64,000 bases of DNA, taken from Synchiropus splendidus (taxonomy: Eukaryota > Chordata > Actinopteri > Syngnathiformes > Callionymidae). Shown here in pieces: positions 1 through 11,091 of this stretch. The stretch covers positions 558,001 to 622,000 of the forward strand of contig NW_026527055.1 of the NCBI RefSeq assembly GCF_027744825.2. Reading direction: 5' to 3'. A model generated the notes under the pieces. That model saw nothing but the letters and a program-made list of their open reading frames with translations. It was not told the origin of the DNA and ran no database searches. The position numbers were made by a program, and so were the translations under genes. Every line of letters starts with the position of its first letter. Within the stretch, counting starts at the first letter, position 1.

Positions 1-48
1 CTTTCTCGTAGTTGCACATCAAATCTAAACTGTCTGAAGTGTTTTTCG

Positions 49-66
49 AAAGTTATCAACACTTTT
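49..66. repeat. Second dyad in every unit: AAAGT / ACTTT
   Basis: In the first unit AAAGT (49-53) pairs with ACTTT (61-65) across the seven bases TATCAAC. In type C units A48 adds a sixth pair (AAAAGT / ACTTTT). In type D the loop reads TATTAAC. The arms are short, so this is weaker than the 101-139 dyad. Confidence 0.55.
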
Positions 67-100
67 ATGTTTGGCGTTCCGAAACCCACCTTATCTCAGG

Positions 101-139
101 CTGAAAAGCGTTTTTGTGCATTGTGCCATAACTTTTCAG
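101..139. repeat. Dyad in every unit: CTGAAAAG / CTTTTCAG
   Basis: In the first unit, CTGAAAAG at 101-108 is the exact reverse complement of CTTTTCAG at 132-139, with 23 bases between. Both arms are kept in nearly all units; where an arm is hit (for example aggctaaaaa in units 941, 4325 and 26694, or ttttgaggg in 52636, 61096 and 62036) the pairing loses one step. The middle also holds GCA-TTG-TGC. It could extrude as a cruciform or fold in RNA; a function is inference only. Confidence 0.7.
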
Positions 140-1692
140 GGAAGCTTCAGAACATGACATTTTAACCTCCCACTATAGCAGAAAGGGTCTTTCTAGTAGT
201 TGCACATCAAATCTAAACTGTCTGAAGTGTTTTTCCAAAGTTATCAACAGTTTTATGTTTGGCGTTCCGAAACCCACCTTATCTCAGGCTGAAAAGCGTT
301 TTTACGCATTGTGCCATAACTTTTCAGGGAAGCTTCAGAACATGAAATTTTAACCTCCCACTATAGCAGAAATGGTCTTTCTAGTAGGTGCACATCAAAT
401 CTAAGCTGTCTGAAGTGTTTTTCGAAAGTTATCAACACTTTTATGTTTGGCGTTCCGAAACCCACCTTATCTCAGGCTGAAAAGCGTTTTTGTGCATTGT
501 GCCATAACTTTTCAGGGAAGCTTCAGAACATGAAATTTTAACCTCCCACTATAGCAGAAAGGGTCTTTCTAGTAGTTGCACATCAAATCTAAGCTGTCTG
601 AAGTGTTTTTCAAAAGTTATCAACACTTTTATGTTTGGCGTTCCGAAACCCACCTTATCTCAGGCTGAAAAGCGTTTTTGTGCATTGTGCCATAACTTTT
701 CAGGAAAGCTTCAGAACATGAAATTTTAACCTCCCACGATAGCAGAAAGGGTCTTTCTAGTAGTTGCACATCAAATCTAAACTGTCTGAAGTGTTTTTCA
801 AAAGTTATCAACACTTTTATGTTTGGCGTTCCGAAACCCACCTTATCTCAGGCTGAAAAGCGTTTTTGTGCATTGTGCCATAACTTTTCAGGAAAGCTTC
901 AGAACATGAAATTTTAACCTCCCACTATAGCAGAAAGGGTCTTTCTAGTAGTTGCACATCAAATCTAAACTGTCTGAAGTGTTTTTCCAAAGTTATCAAC
1001 ACTTTTATGTTTGGCGTTCCGAAACCCACCTTATCTCAGGCTAAAAAGCGTTTTTACGCATTGTGCCATAACTTTTCAGGGAAGCTTCAGAACATGAAAT
1101 TTTAACCTCCCACTATAGCAGAAAGGGTCTTTCTAGTAGGTGCACATCAAATCTAAGCTCTCTGAAGTGTTTTTCGAAAGTTATCAACACTTTTATGTTT
1201 GGCGTTCCGAAACCCACCTTATCTCAGGCTGAAAAGCGTTTTTGTGCATTGTGCCATAACTTTTCAGGGAAGCTTCAGAACATGAAATTTTAACCTCCCA
1301 CTATAGCAGAAAGGGTCTTTCTAGTAGTTGCACATCAAATCTAAACTGTCTGAAGTGTTTTTCCAAAGTTATTAACACTTTTATGTTTGGCGTTCCGAAA
1401 CCCACCTTATCTCAGGCTGAAAAGCGTTTTTGTGCATTGTGCCGTAACTTTTCAGGGAAGCTTCAGAACATGAAATTTTAACCTCCCACTATAGCAGAAA
1501 GGGTCTTTCTAGTAGTTGCACATCAAATCTAAACTGTCTGAAGTGTTTTTCCAAAGTTATTAACACTTTTATGTTTGGCGTTCAGAAACCCACCTTATCT
1601 CAGGCTGAAAAGCGTTTTTGTGCATTGTGCCATAACTTTTCAGGGAAGCTTCAGAACATGAAATCTTAACCTCCCACTATAGCAGAAAGGGT

Positions 1693-1880
1693 CTTTCTAG
1701 TAGTTGCACATCAAATCTAAACTGTCTGAAGTGTTTTTCCAAAGTTATTAACACTTTTATGTTTGGCGTTCCGAAACCCACCTTATCTCAGGCTGAAAAG
1801 CGTTTTTGTGCATTGTGCCATAACTTTTCAGGGAAGCTTCAGAACATGAAATTTTAACCTCCCACTATAGCAGAAAGGGT
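1693..1880 (+). repeat. Type D monomer (clean example)
   Basis: Type D is like A at positions 12, 29 and 48 but has T57 (gttattaac instead of gttatcaac) and GT116. T57 makes a nine-base odd palindrome, GTTA-T-TAAC. D is often present in runs of two to five (for example five in a row from 1317). Sublineage marks include gttcag at 79 (units 1505, 4889, 44928, 47184, 53764), gttagg at 72 (49064, 53952) and gtgaatt at 116-122 (30078, 32709, 34024, 35903, 40037, 42861, 52824, 55080). Confidence 0.9.
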
Positions 1881-2632
1881 CTTTCTAGTAGTTGCACATC
1901 AAATCTAAACTGTCTGAAGTGTTTTTCCAAAGTTATTAACACTTTTATGTTTGGCGTTCCGAAACCCACCTTATCTCAGGCTGAAAAGCGTTTGTGTGCA
2001 TTGTGCCATAACTTTTCAGGGATGCTTCAGAACATGAAATTTTAACCTCCCACTATAGCAGAAAGGGTCTTTCTAGTACTTGCACATCAAATCTAAACTG
2101 TCTGAAGTGTTTTTCCAAAGTTATTAACACTTTTATGTTTGGCGTTCCGAAACCCACCTTATCTCAGGCTGAAAAGCGTTTTTGTGCATTGTGCCATAAC
2201 TTTTCAGGGAAGCTTCAGAACATGAAATTTTAACCTCCCACTATAGCAGAAAGGGTCTTTCTAGTAGTTGCACATCAAATCTAAACTGTCTGAAGTGTTT
2301 TTCCAAAGTTATCAACACTTTTATGTTTGGCGTTCCGAAACCCACCTTATCTCAGGCTGAAAAGCCTTTTTACGCATTGTGCCATAACTTTTCAGGGAAG
2401 CTTCAGAACATGAAATTTTAACCTCCCACTATAGCAGAAAGGGTCTTTCTAGTAGGAGCACATCAAATCTAAGCTGTCTGAAGTGTTTTTCGAAAGTTAT
2501 CAACACTTTTATGTTTGGCGTTCCGAAACCCACCTTATCTCAGGCTGAAAAGCGTTTTTGTGCATTGTGCCATAACTTTTCAGGGAAGCTTCAGAACATG
2601 AAATTTTAACCTCCCACTATAGCAGAAAGGGT

Positions 2633-2820
2633 CTTTCTAGTAGTTGCACATCAAATCTAAACTGTCTGAAGTGTTTTTCCAAAGTTATCAACACTTTTAT
2701 GTTTGGCGTTCCGAAACCCACCTTATCTCAGGCTGAAAAGCGTTTTTACGCATTGTGCCATAACTTTTCAGGGAAGCTTCAGAACATGAAATTTTAACCT
2801 CCCACTATAGCAGAAAGGGT
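2633..2820 (+). repeat. Type A monomer (clean example)
   Basis: Type A carries T12, A29, C48, C57 and AC at 116-117, so the second T5 tract is followed by ACGCA instead of GTGCA. It is usually followed directly by a type B unit. Rare private variants mark sublineages: ctaaag at 48-52 region (9025 and 10340 units), GAGTTT at 110-115 (57148, 60908 and 61848 units), and catatctttt near 130 (41545 and 46432 units). The strand is arbitrary for a satellite; + follows the window. Confidence 0.9.
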
Positions 2821-5640
2821 CTTTCTAGTAGGTGCACATCAAATCTAAGCTCTCTGAAGTGTTTTTCGAAAGTTATCAACACTTTTATGTTTGGCGTTCC
2901 GAAACCCACCTTATCTCAGGCTGAAAAGCGTTTTTGTGCATTGTGCCATAACTTTTCAGGGAAGCTTCAGAACATGAAATTTTAACCTCCCACTATAGCA
3001 GAAAGGGTCTTTCTAGTAGTTGCACATCAAATCTAAACTGTCTGAAGTGTTTTTCCAAAGTAATTAACACTTTTATGTTTGGCGTTCCGAAACCCACCTT
3101 ATCTCAGGCTGAAAAGCGTTTTTGTGCATTGTGCCATAACTTTTCAGGGAAGCTTCAGAACATGAAATTTTAACCTCCCACTATAGCAGAAAGGGTCTTT
3201 CTAGTAGTTGCACATCAAATCTAAGCTGTCTGAAGTGTTTTTCAAAAGTTATCAACACTTTTATGTTTGGCGTTCCGAAACCCACCTTATCTCAGGCTGA
3301 AGAGCGTTTTTGTGCATTGTGCCAAAACTTTTCAGGGAAGCTTCAGAACATGAAATTTTAACCTCCCACTATAGCAGAAAGGGTCTTTCTAGTAGTTGCA
3401 CATCAAATCTAAACTGTCTGAAGTGTTTTTCCAAAGTTATTAACACTTTTATGTTTGGCGTTCCGAAACCCACCTTATCTCAGGCTGAAAAGCGTTTTTG
3501 TGCATTGTGCCATAACTTTTCAGGGAAGCTTCAGAACATGAAATTTTAACCTCCCACTATAGCAGAAAGGGTCTTTCTCGTAGTTGCACATCAAATCTAA
3601 ACTGCCTGAAGTGTTTTTCGAAAGTTATCAACACTTTTATGTTTGGCGTTCCGAAACCCACCTTATCTCAGGCTGAAAAGCGTTTTTGTGCATTGTGCCA
3701 TAACTTTTCAGGGAAGCTTCAGAACATGACATTTTAACCTCCCACTATAGCAGAAAGGGTCTTTCTAGTAGTTGCACATCAAATCTAAACTGTCTGAAGT
3801 GTTTTTCCAAAGTTATCAACAGTTTTATGTTTGGCGTTCCGAAACCCACCTTATCTCAGGCTGAAAAGCGTTTTTGTGCATTGTGCCATAACTTTTCAGG
3901 GAAGCTTCAGAACATGAAATTTTAACCTCCCACTATAGCAGAAAGGGTCTTTCTAGTAGTTGCACATCAAATCTAAGCTGTCTGAAGTGTTTTTCAAAAG
4001 TTATCAACACTTTTATGTTTGGCGTTCCGAAACCCACCTTATCTCAGGCTGAAAAGCGTTTTTGTGCATTGTGCCATAACTTTTCAGGAAAGCTTCAGAA
4101 CATGAAATTTTAACCTCCCACGATAGCAGAAAGGGTCTTTCTAGTAGTTGCACATCAAATCTAAACTGTCTGAAGTGTTTTTCAAAAGTTATCAACACTT
4201 TTATGTTTGGCGTTCCGAAACCCACCTTATCTCAGGCTGAAAAGCGTTTTTGTGCATTGTGCCATAACTTTTCAGAAAAGCTTCAGAACATGAAATTTTA
4301 ACCTCCCACTATAGCAGAAAGGGTCTTTCTAGTAGTTGCACATCAAATCTAAACTGTCTGAAGTGTTTTTCCAAAGTTATCAACACTTTTATGTTTGGCG
4401 TTCCGAAACCCACCTTATCTCAGGCTAAAAAGCGTTTTTACGCATTGTGCCATAACTTTTCAGGGAAGCTTCAGAACATGAAATTTTAACCTCCCACTAT
4501 AGCAGAAAGGGTCTTTCTAGTAGGTGCACATCAAATCTAAGCTCTCTGAAGTGTTTTTCGAAAGTTATCAACACTTTTATGTTTGGCGTTCCGAAACCCA
4601 CCTTATCTCAGGCTGAAAAGGGTTTTTGTGCATTGTGCCATAACTTTTCAGGGAAGCTTCAGAACATGAAATTTTAACCTCCCACTATAGCAGAAAGGGT
4701 CTTTCTAGTAGTTGCACATCAAATCTAAACTGTCTGAAGTGTTTTTCCAAAGTTATTAACACTTTTATGTTTGGCGTTCCGAAACCCACCTTATCTCAGG
4801 CTGAAAAGCGTTTTTGTGCATTGTGCCATAACTTTTCAGGGAAGCTTCAGAACATGAAATTTTAACCTCCCACTATAGCAGAAAGGGTCTTTCTAGTAGT
4901 TGCACATCAAATCTAAACTGTCTGAAGTGTTTTTCCAAAGTTATTAACACTTTTATGTTTGGCGTTCAGAAACCCACCTTATCTCAGGCTGAAAAGCGTT
5001 TTTGTGCATTGTGCCATAACTTTTCAGGGAAGCTTCAGAACATGAAATCTTAACCTCCCACTATAGCAGAAAGGGTCTTTCTAGTAGTTGCACATCAAAT
5101 CTAAAGTGTCTGAAGTGTTTTTCCAAAGTTATTAACACTTTTATGTTTGGCGTTCCGAAACCCACCTTATCTCAGGCTGAAAAGCGTTTGTGTGCATTGT
5201 GCCATAACTTTTCAGGGAAGCTTCAGAACATGAAATTTTAACCTCCCACTATAGCAGAAAGGGTCTTTCTAGTAGTTGCACATCAAATCTAAACTGTCTG
5301 AAGTGTTTTTCCAAAGTTATTAACACTTTTATGTTTGGCGTTCCGAAACCCACCTTATCTCAGGCTGAAAAGCGTTTTTGTGCATTGTGCCATAACTTTT
5401 CAGGGAAGCTTCAGAACATGAAATTTTAACCTCCCACTATAGCAGAAAGGGTCTTTCTAGTAGTTGCACATCAAATCTAAACTGTCTGAAGTGTTTTTCC
5501 AAAGTTATCAACACTTTTATGTTTGGCGTTCCGAAACCCACCTTATCTCAGGCTGAAAAGCGTTTTTGTGCATTGTGCCATAACTTTTCAGGGAAGCTTC
5601 AGAACATGAAATTTTAACCTCCCACTATAGCAGAAAGGGT

Positions 5641-7896
5641 CTTTCTAGTAGTTGCACATCAAATCTAAACTGTCTGAAGTGTTTTTCCAAAGTTATCAAC
5701 ACTTTTATGTTTGGCGTTCCGAAACCCACCTTATCTCAGGCTGAAAAGCGTTTTTACGCATTGTGCCATAACTTTTCAGGGAAGCTTCAGAACATGAAAT
5801 TTTAACCTCCCACTATAGCAGAAAGGGTCTTTCTAGTAGGTGCACATCAAATCCAAGCTCTCTGAAGTGTTTTTCGAAAGTTATCAACACTTTTATGTTT
5901 GGCGTTCCGAAACCCACCATATCTCAGGCTGAAAAGCGTTTTTGTGCATTGTGCCATAACTTTTCAGGGAAGCTTCAGAACATGAAATTTTAACCTCCCA
6001 CTATAGCAGAAAGGGTCTTTCTAGTAGGAGCACATCAAATCTAAGCTGTCTGAAGTGTTTTTCGAAAGTTATCAACACTTTTATGTTTGGCGTTCCGAAA
6101 CCCACCTTATCTCAGGCTGAAAAGCGTTTTTGTGCATTGTGCCATAACTTTTCAGGGAAGCTTCAGAACATGAAATTTTAACCTCCCACTATAGCAGAAA
6201 GGGTCTTTCTAGTAGTTGCACATCAAATCTAAACTGTCTGAAGTGTTTTTCCAAAGTTATCAACACTTTTATGTTTGGCGTTCCGAAACCCACCTTATCT
6301 CAGGCTGAAAAGCGTTTTTACGCATTGTGCCATAACTTTTCAGGGAAGCTTCAGAACATGAAATTTTAACCTCCCACTATAGCAGAAAGGGTCTTTCTAG
6401 TAGGTGCACATCAAATCTAAGCTCTCTGAAGTGTTTTTCGAAAGTTATCAACACTTTTATGTTTGGCGTTCCGAAACCCACCTTATCTCAGGCTGAAAAG
6501 CGTTTTTGTGCATTGTGCCATAACTTTTCAGGGAAGCTTCAGAACATGAAATTTTAACCTCCCACTATAGCAGAAAGGGTCTTTCTAGTAGTTGCACATC
6601 AAATCTAAACTGTCTGAAGTGTTTTTCGAAAGTTATCAACACTTTTATGTTTGGCGTTCCGAAACCCACCTTATCTCAGGCTGAAAAGCGTTTTTGTGCA
6701 TTGTGCCATAACTTTTCAGGGAAGCTTCAGAACATGAAATTTTAACCTCCCACTATAGCAGAAAGGGTCTTTCTAGTAGTTGCACATCAAATCTAAACTG
6801 TCTGAAGTGTTTTTCCAAAGTTATCAACACTTTTATGTTTGGCGTTCCGAAACCCACCTTATCTCAGGCTGAAAAGCGTTTTTACGCATTGTGCCATAAC
6901 TTTTCAGGGAAGCTTCAGAACATGAAATTTTAACCTCCCACTATAGCAGAAAGGGTCTTTCTAGTAGGTGCACATCAAATCCAAGCTCTCTGAAGTGTTT
7001 TTCGAAAGTTATCAACACTTTTATGTTTGGCGTTCCGAAACCCACCATATCTCAGGCTGAAAAGCGTTTTTGTGCATTGTGCCATAACTTTTCAGGGAAG
7101 CTTCAGAACATGAAATTTTAACCTCCCACTATAGCAGAAAGGGTCTTTCTAGTAGGAGCACATCAAATCTAAGCTGTCTGAAGTGTTTTTCGAAAGTTAT
7201 CAACACTTTTATGTTTGGCGTTCCGAAACCCACCTTATCTCAGGCTGAAAAGCGTTTTTGTGCATTGTGCCATAACTTTTCAGGGAAGCTTCAGAACATG
7301 AAATTTTAACCTCCCACTATAGCAGAAAGGGTCTTTCTAGTAGTTGCACATCAAATCTAAACTGTCTGAAGTGTTTTTCCAAAGTTATCAACACTTTTAT
7401 GTTTGGCGTTCCGAAACCCACCTTATCTCAGGCTGAAAAGCGTTTTTACGCATTGTGCCATAACTTTTCAGGGAAGCTTCAGAACATGAAATTTTAACCT
7501 CCCACTATAGCAGAAAGGGTCTTTCTAGTAGGTGCACATCAAATCTAAGCTCTCTGAAGTGTTTTTCGAAAGTTATCAACACTTTTATGTTTGGCGTTCC
7601 GAAACCCACCTTATCTCAGGCTGAAAAGCGTTTTTGTGCATTGTGCCATAACTTTTCAGGGAAGCTTCAGAACATGAAATTTTAACCTCCCACTATAGCA
7701 GAAAGGGTCTTTCTAGTAGTTGCACATCAAATCTAAACTGTCTGAAGTGTTTTTCGAAAGTTATCAACACTTTTATGTTTGGCGTTCCGAAACCCACCTT
7801 ATCTCAGGCTGAAAAGCGTTTTTGTGCATTGTGCCATAACTTTTCAGGGAAGCTTCAGAACATGAAATTTTAACCTCCCACTATAGCAGAAAGGGT
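5641..7896 (+). repeat. 6-unit tandem duplication, 2 x 1128 bp
   Basis: Copies 5641-6768 and 6769-7896 share the order A-B-B-A-B-G. Rare marks repeat at exactly 1128 bases: aatccaagctctc with ccaccatatc (5829 and 6957 units), ggagcac (6017 and 7145), aagctctctg (6393 and 7521), and cgaaag in an otherwise A-like unit (6581 and 7709). I saw no difference between copies. An older ggagcac unit at 2445 is followed by the same A-B pair, so the block relates to segment 1. Confidence 0.88.
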
Positions 7897-8460
7897 CTTT
7901 CTAGTAGTTGCACATCAAATCTAAACTGTCTGAAGTGTTTTTCCAAAGTTATCAACACTTTTATGTTTGGCGTTCCGAAACCCACCTTATCTCAAGCTGA
8001 AAAGCGTTTTTGTGCATTGTGCCATAACTTTTCAGGGAAGCTTCAGAACATGAAATTTTAACCTCCCACTATAGCAGAAAGGGTCTTTCTAGTAGTTGCA
8101 CATCAAATCTAAGCTGTCTGAAGTGTTTTTCAAAAGTTATCAACACTTTTATGTTTGGCGTTCCGAAACCCACCTTATCTCAGGCTGAAAAGCGTTTTTG
8201 TGCATTGTGCCAAAACTTTTCAGGGAAGCTTCAGAACATGAAATTTTAACCTCCCACTATAGCAGAAAGGGTCTTTCTAGTAGTTGCACATCAAATCTAA
8301 ACTGTCTGAAGTGTTTTTCCAAAGTTATTAACACTTTTATGTTTGGCGTTCCGAAACCCACCTTATCTCAGGCTGAAAAGCGTTTTTGTGCATTGTGCCA
8401 TAACTTTTCAGGGAAGCTTCAGAACATGACATTTTAACCTCCCACTATAGCAGAAAGGGT
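7897..8460 (+). repeat. Array segment E-C-D between two duplications
   Basis: Three units. The E unit at 7897 has ctcaagctg. The C unit at 8085 is followed by a D unit at 8273, and the pair matches units 3197 and 3385 at a distance of 4888 bases (26 units): both C units read gccaaaactttt. The D copies differ at their ends (gacatt here, gaaatt at 3385). Confidence 0.85.
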
Positions 8461-11091
8461 CTTTCTAGTAGTTGCACATCAAATCTAAACTGTCTGAAGT
8501 GTTTTTCCAAAGTTATCAACACTTTTATGTTTGGCGTTCCGAAACCCACCTTATCTCAGGCTGAAAAGCGTTTTTACGCATTGTGCCATAACTTTTCAGG
8601 GAAGCTTCAGAACATGAAATTTTAACCTCCCACTATAGCAGAAATGGTCTTTCTAGTAGGTGCACATCAAATCTAAGCTGTCTGAAGTGTTTTTCGAAAG
8701 TTATCAACACTTTTATGTTTGGCGTTCCGAAACCCACCTTATCTCAGGCTGAAAAGCGTTTTTGTGCATTGTGCCATAACTTTTCAGGGAAGCTTCAGAA
8801 CATGAAATTTTAACCTCCCACTATAGCAGAAAGGGTCTTTCTAGTAGTGGCACATCAAATCTCAGCTGTCTGAAGTGTTTTTCAAAAGTTATCAACACTT
8901 TTATGTTTGGCGTTCCGAAACCCACCTTATCTCAGGCTGAAAAGCGTTTTTGTGCATTGTGCCATAACTTTTCAGGAAAGCTTCAGAACATGAAATTTTA
9001 ACCTCCCACGATAGCAGAAAGGGTCTTTCTAGTAGTTGCACATCAAATCTAAACTGTCTGAAGTGTTTTTCTAAAGTTATCAACACTTTTATGTTTGGCG
9101 TTCCGAAACCCACCTTATCTCAGGCTGAAAAGCGTTTTTACGCATTGTGCCATAACTTTTCAGGGAAGCTTCAGAACATGAAATTTGAACCTCCCACTAT
9201 AGCAGAAAGGGTCTTTCTAGTAGGTGCACATCAAATCTAAACTGTCTGAAGTGTTTTTCCAAAGTTATCAACACTTTTATGTTTGGCGTTCCGAAACCCA
9301 CCTTATCTCAGGCTGAAAAGCGTTTTTGTGCATTGTGCCATAACTTTTCAGGGAAGCTTCAGAACATGAAATTTTAACCTCCCACTATAGCAGAAAGGGT
9401 CTTTCTAGTAGTTGCACATCAAATCTAAACTGTCTGAAGTGTTTTTCCAAAGTTATTAACACTTTTATGTTTGGCGTTCCGAAACCCACCTTATCTCAGC
9501 TGAAAAGCGTTTTTGTGCATTGTGCCATAACTTTTCAGGGAAGCTTCAGAACATGAAATTTTAACCTCCCACTATAGCAGAAAGGGTCTTTCTAGTAGTT
9601 GCACATCAAATCTAAACTGTGTGAAGTGTTTTTCCAAAGTTATTAACACTTTTATGTTTGGCGTTCCGAAACCCACCTTATCTCAGGCTGAAAAGCGTTT
9701 TTGTGCATTGTGCCATAACTTTTCAGGGAAGCTTCAGAACATGAAATTTGAACCTCCCACTATAGCAGAAAGGGTCTTTCTAGTAGTTGCACATCAAATC
9801 TAAACTGTCTGAAGTGTTTTTCCAAAGTTATCAACACTTTTATGTTTGGCGTTCCGAAACCCACCTTATCTCAGGCTGAAAAGCGTTTTTACGCATTGTG
9901 CCATAACTTTTCAGGGAAGCTTCAGAACATGAAATTTTAACCTCCCACTATAGCAGAAAGGGTCTTTCTAGTAGGTGCACATCAAATCTAAGCTGTCTGA
10001 AGTGTTTTTCGAAAGTTATCAACACTTTTATGTTTGGCGTTCCGAAACCCACCTTATCTCAGGCTGAAAAGCGTTTTTGTGCATTGTGCCATAACTTTTC
10101 AGGGAAGCTTCAGAACATGAAATTTTAACCTCCCACTATAGCAGAAAGGGTCTTTCTAGTAGTGGCACATCAAATCTAAGCTGTCTGAAGTGTTTTTCAA
10201 AAGTTATCAACACTTTTATGTTTGGCGTTCCGAAACCCACCTTATCTCAGGCTGAAAAGCGTTTTTGTGCATTGTGCCATAACTTTTCAGGAAAGCTTCA
10301 GAACATGAAATTTTAACCTCCCACGATAGCAGAAAGGGTCTTTCTAGTAGTTGCACATCAAATCTAAACTGTCTGAAGTGTTTTTCTAAAGTTATCAACA
10401 CTTTTATGTTTGGCGTTCCGAAACCCACCTTATCTCAGGCTGAAAAGCGTTTTTACGCATTGTGCCATAACTTTTCAGGGAAGCTTCAGAACATGAAATT
10501 TGAACCTCCCACTATAGCAGAAAGGGTCTTTCTAGTAGTTGCACATCAAATCTAAACTGTCTGAAGTGTTTTTCCAAAGTTATCAACACTTTTATGTTTG
10601 GCGTTCCGAAACCCACCTTATCTCAGGCTGAAAAGCGTTTTTGTGCATTGTGCCATAACTTTTCAGGGAAGCTTCAGAACATGAAATTTTTACCTCCCAC
10701 TATAGCAGAAAGGGTCTTTCTAGTAGTTGCACATCAAATCTAAACTGTCTGAAGTGTTTTTCCAAAGTTATTAACACTTTTATGTTTGGCGTTCCGAAAC
10801 CCACCTTATCTCAGGCTGAAAAGCGTTTTTGTGCATTGTGCCATAACTTTTCAGGGAAGCTTCAGAACATGAAATTTTAACCTCCCACTATAGCAGAAAG
10901 GGTCTTTCTAGTAGTTGCACATCAAATCTAAACTGTCTGAAGTGTTTTTCCAAAGTTATTAACACTTTTATGTTTGGCGTTCCGAAACCCACCTTATCTC
11001 AGGCTGAAAAGCGTTTTTGTGCATTGTGCCATAACTTTTCAGGGAAGCTTCAGAACATGAAATTTTAACCTCCCACTATAGCAGAAAGGGT
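8461..11091 (+). repeat. 7-unit tandem duplication, about 2 x 1315 bp
   Basis: Copy 1 (8461-9775) is A-B-C-A-X-D-D and copy 2 (9776-11091) is A-B-C-A-E-D-D. Shared rare marks 1315 bases apart are gtggcac in the C unit (8837, 10152) and ctaaag with gaaatttgaacc in the next A unit (9025, 10340). Differences: copy 1 has G12 in its fifth unit and a one-base deletion at about 9499 (ctcagctg for ctcaggctg). The gaaatttgaacc change removes the taa that closes a frame, which is why a longer open stretch appears at 9621-9803; it is not a gene. Confidence 0.88.

Larger units (their letters stand above)
1..5640 (+). repeat. Array segment 1: two diverged copies of a long block
   Basis: Type order: G-A-B-C-H-A-B-D-D-D-D-D-A-B-A-B-D-C-D, then G-E-C-H-A-B-D-D-D-D-E. 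The second series starts at 3573 and repeats the first (start 1): both open with ctttctcgta and end their first unit with gacatt, the second unit of each has caacag, the C unit has caggaaagc and cacgatag, the A unit has aggctaaaaa, the B unit has aagctctctg, and one D unit has gttcag with gaaatct. The offset is 19 units at the left end, 18 after the E unit and 17 near 5077, so two single units are missing from the second copy. Confidence 0.85.

Noticed and set aside
68..90. CENP-B box on the minus strand near ttccgaaaccc (reverse reads ttcggaacgcc)
   Set aside because: Only the TTCG part fits the pattern TTCGNNNNANNCGGG; the A and the CGGG are missing. The TTTTCGAAAG of B units fails in the same way.
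168..178. Phage T7 promoter-like cactatag in each unit
   Set aside because: Only eight bases of the promoter match and the rest does not. Chance match.
629..841. A 70-codon minus-strand open stretch that recurs about ten times in the window, with related 76-93 codon stretches on the plus strand
   Set aside because: These are the same satellite unit read repeatedly. They need GTG starts, vary with random substitutions, have no family resemblance, and 188 is not a multiple of three, so any frame meets the recurring stops within one or two units.
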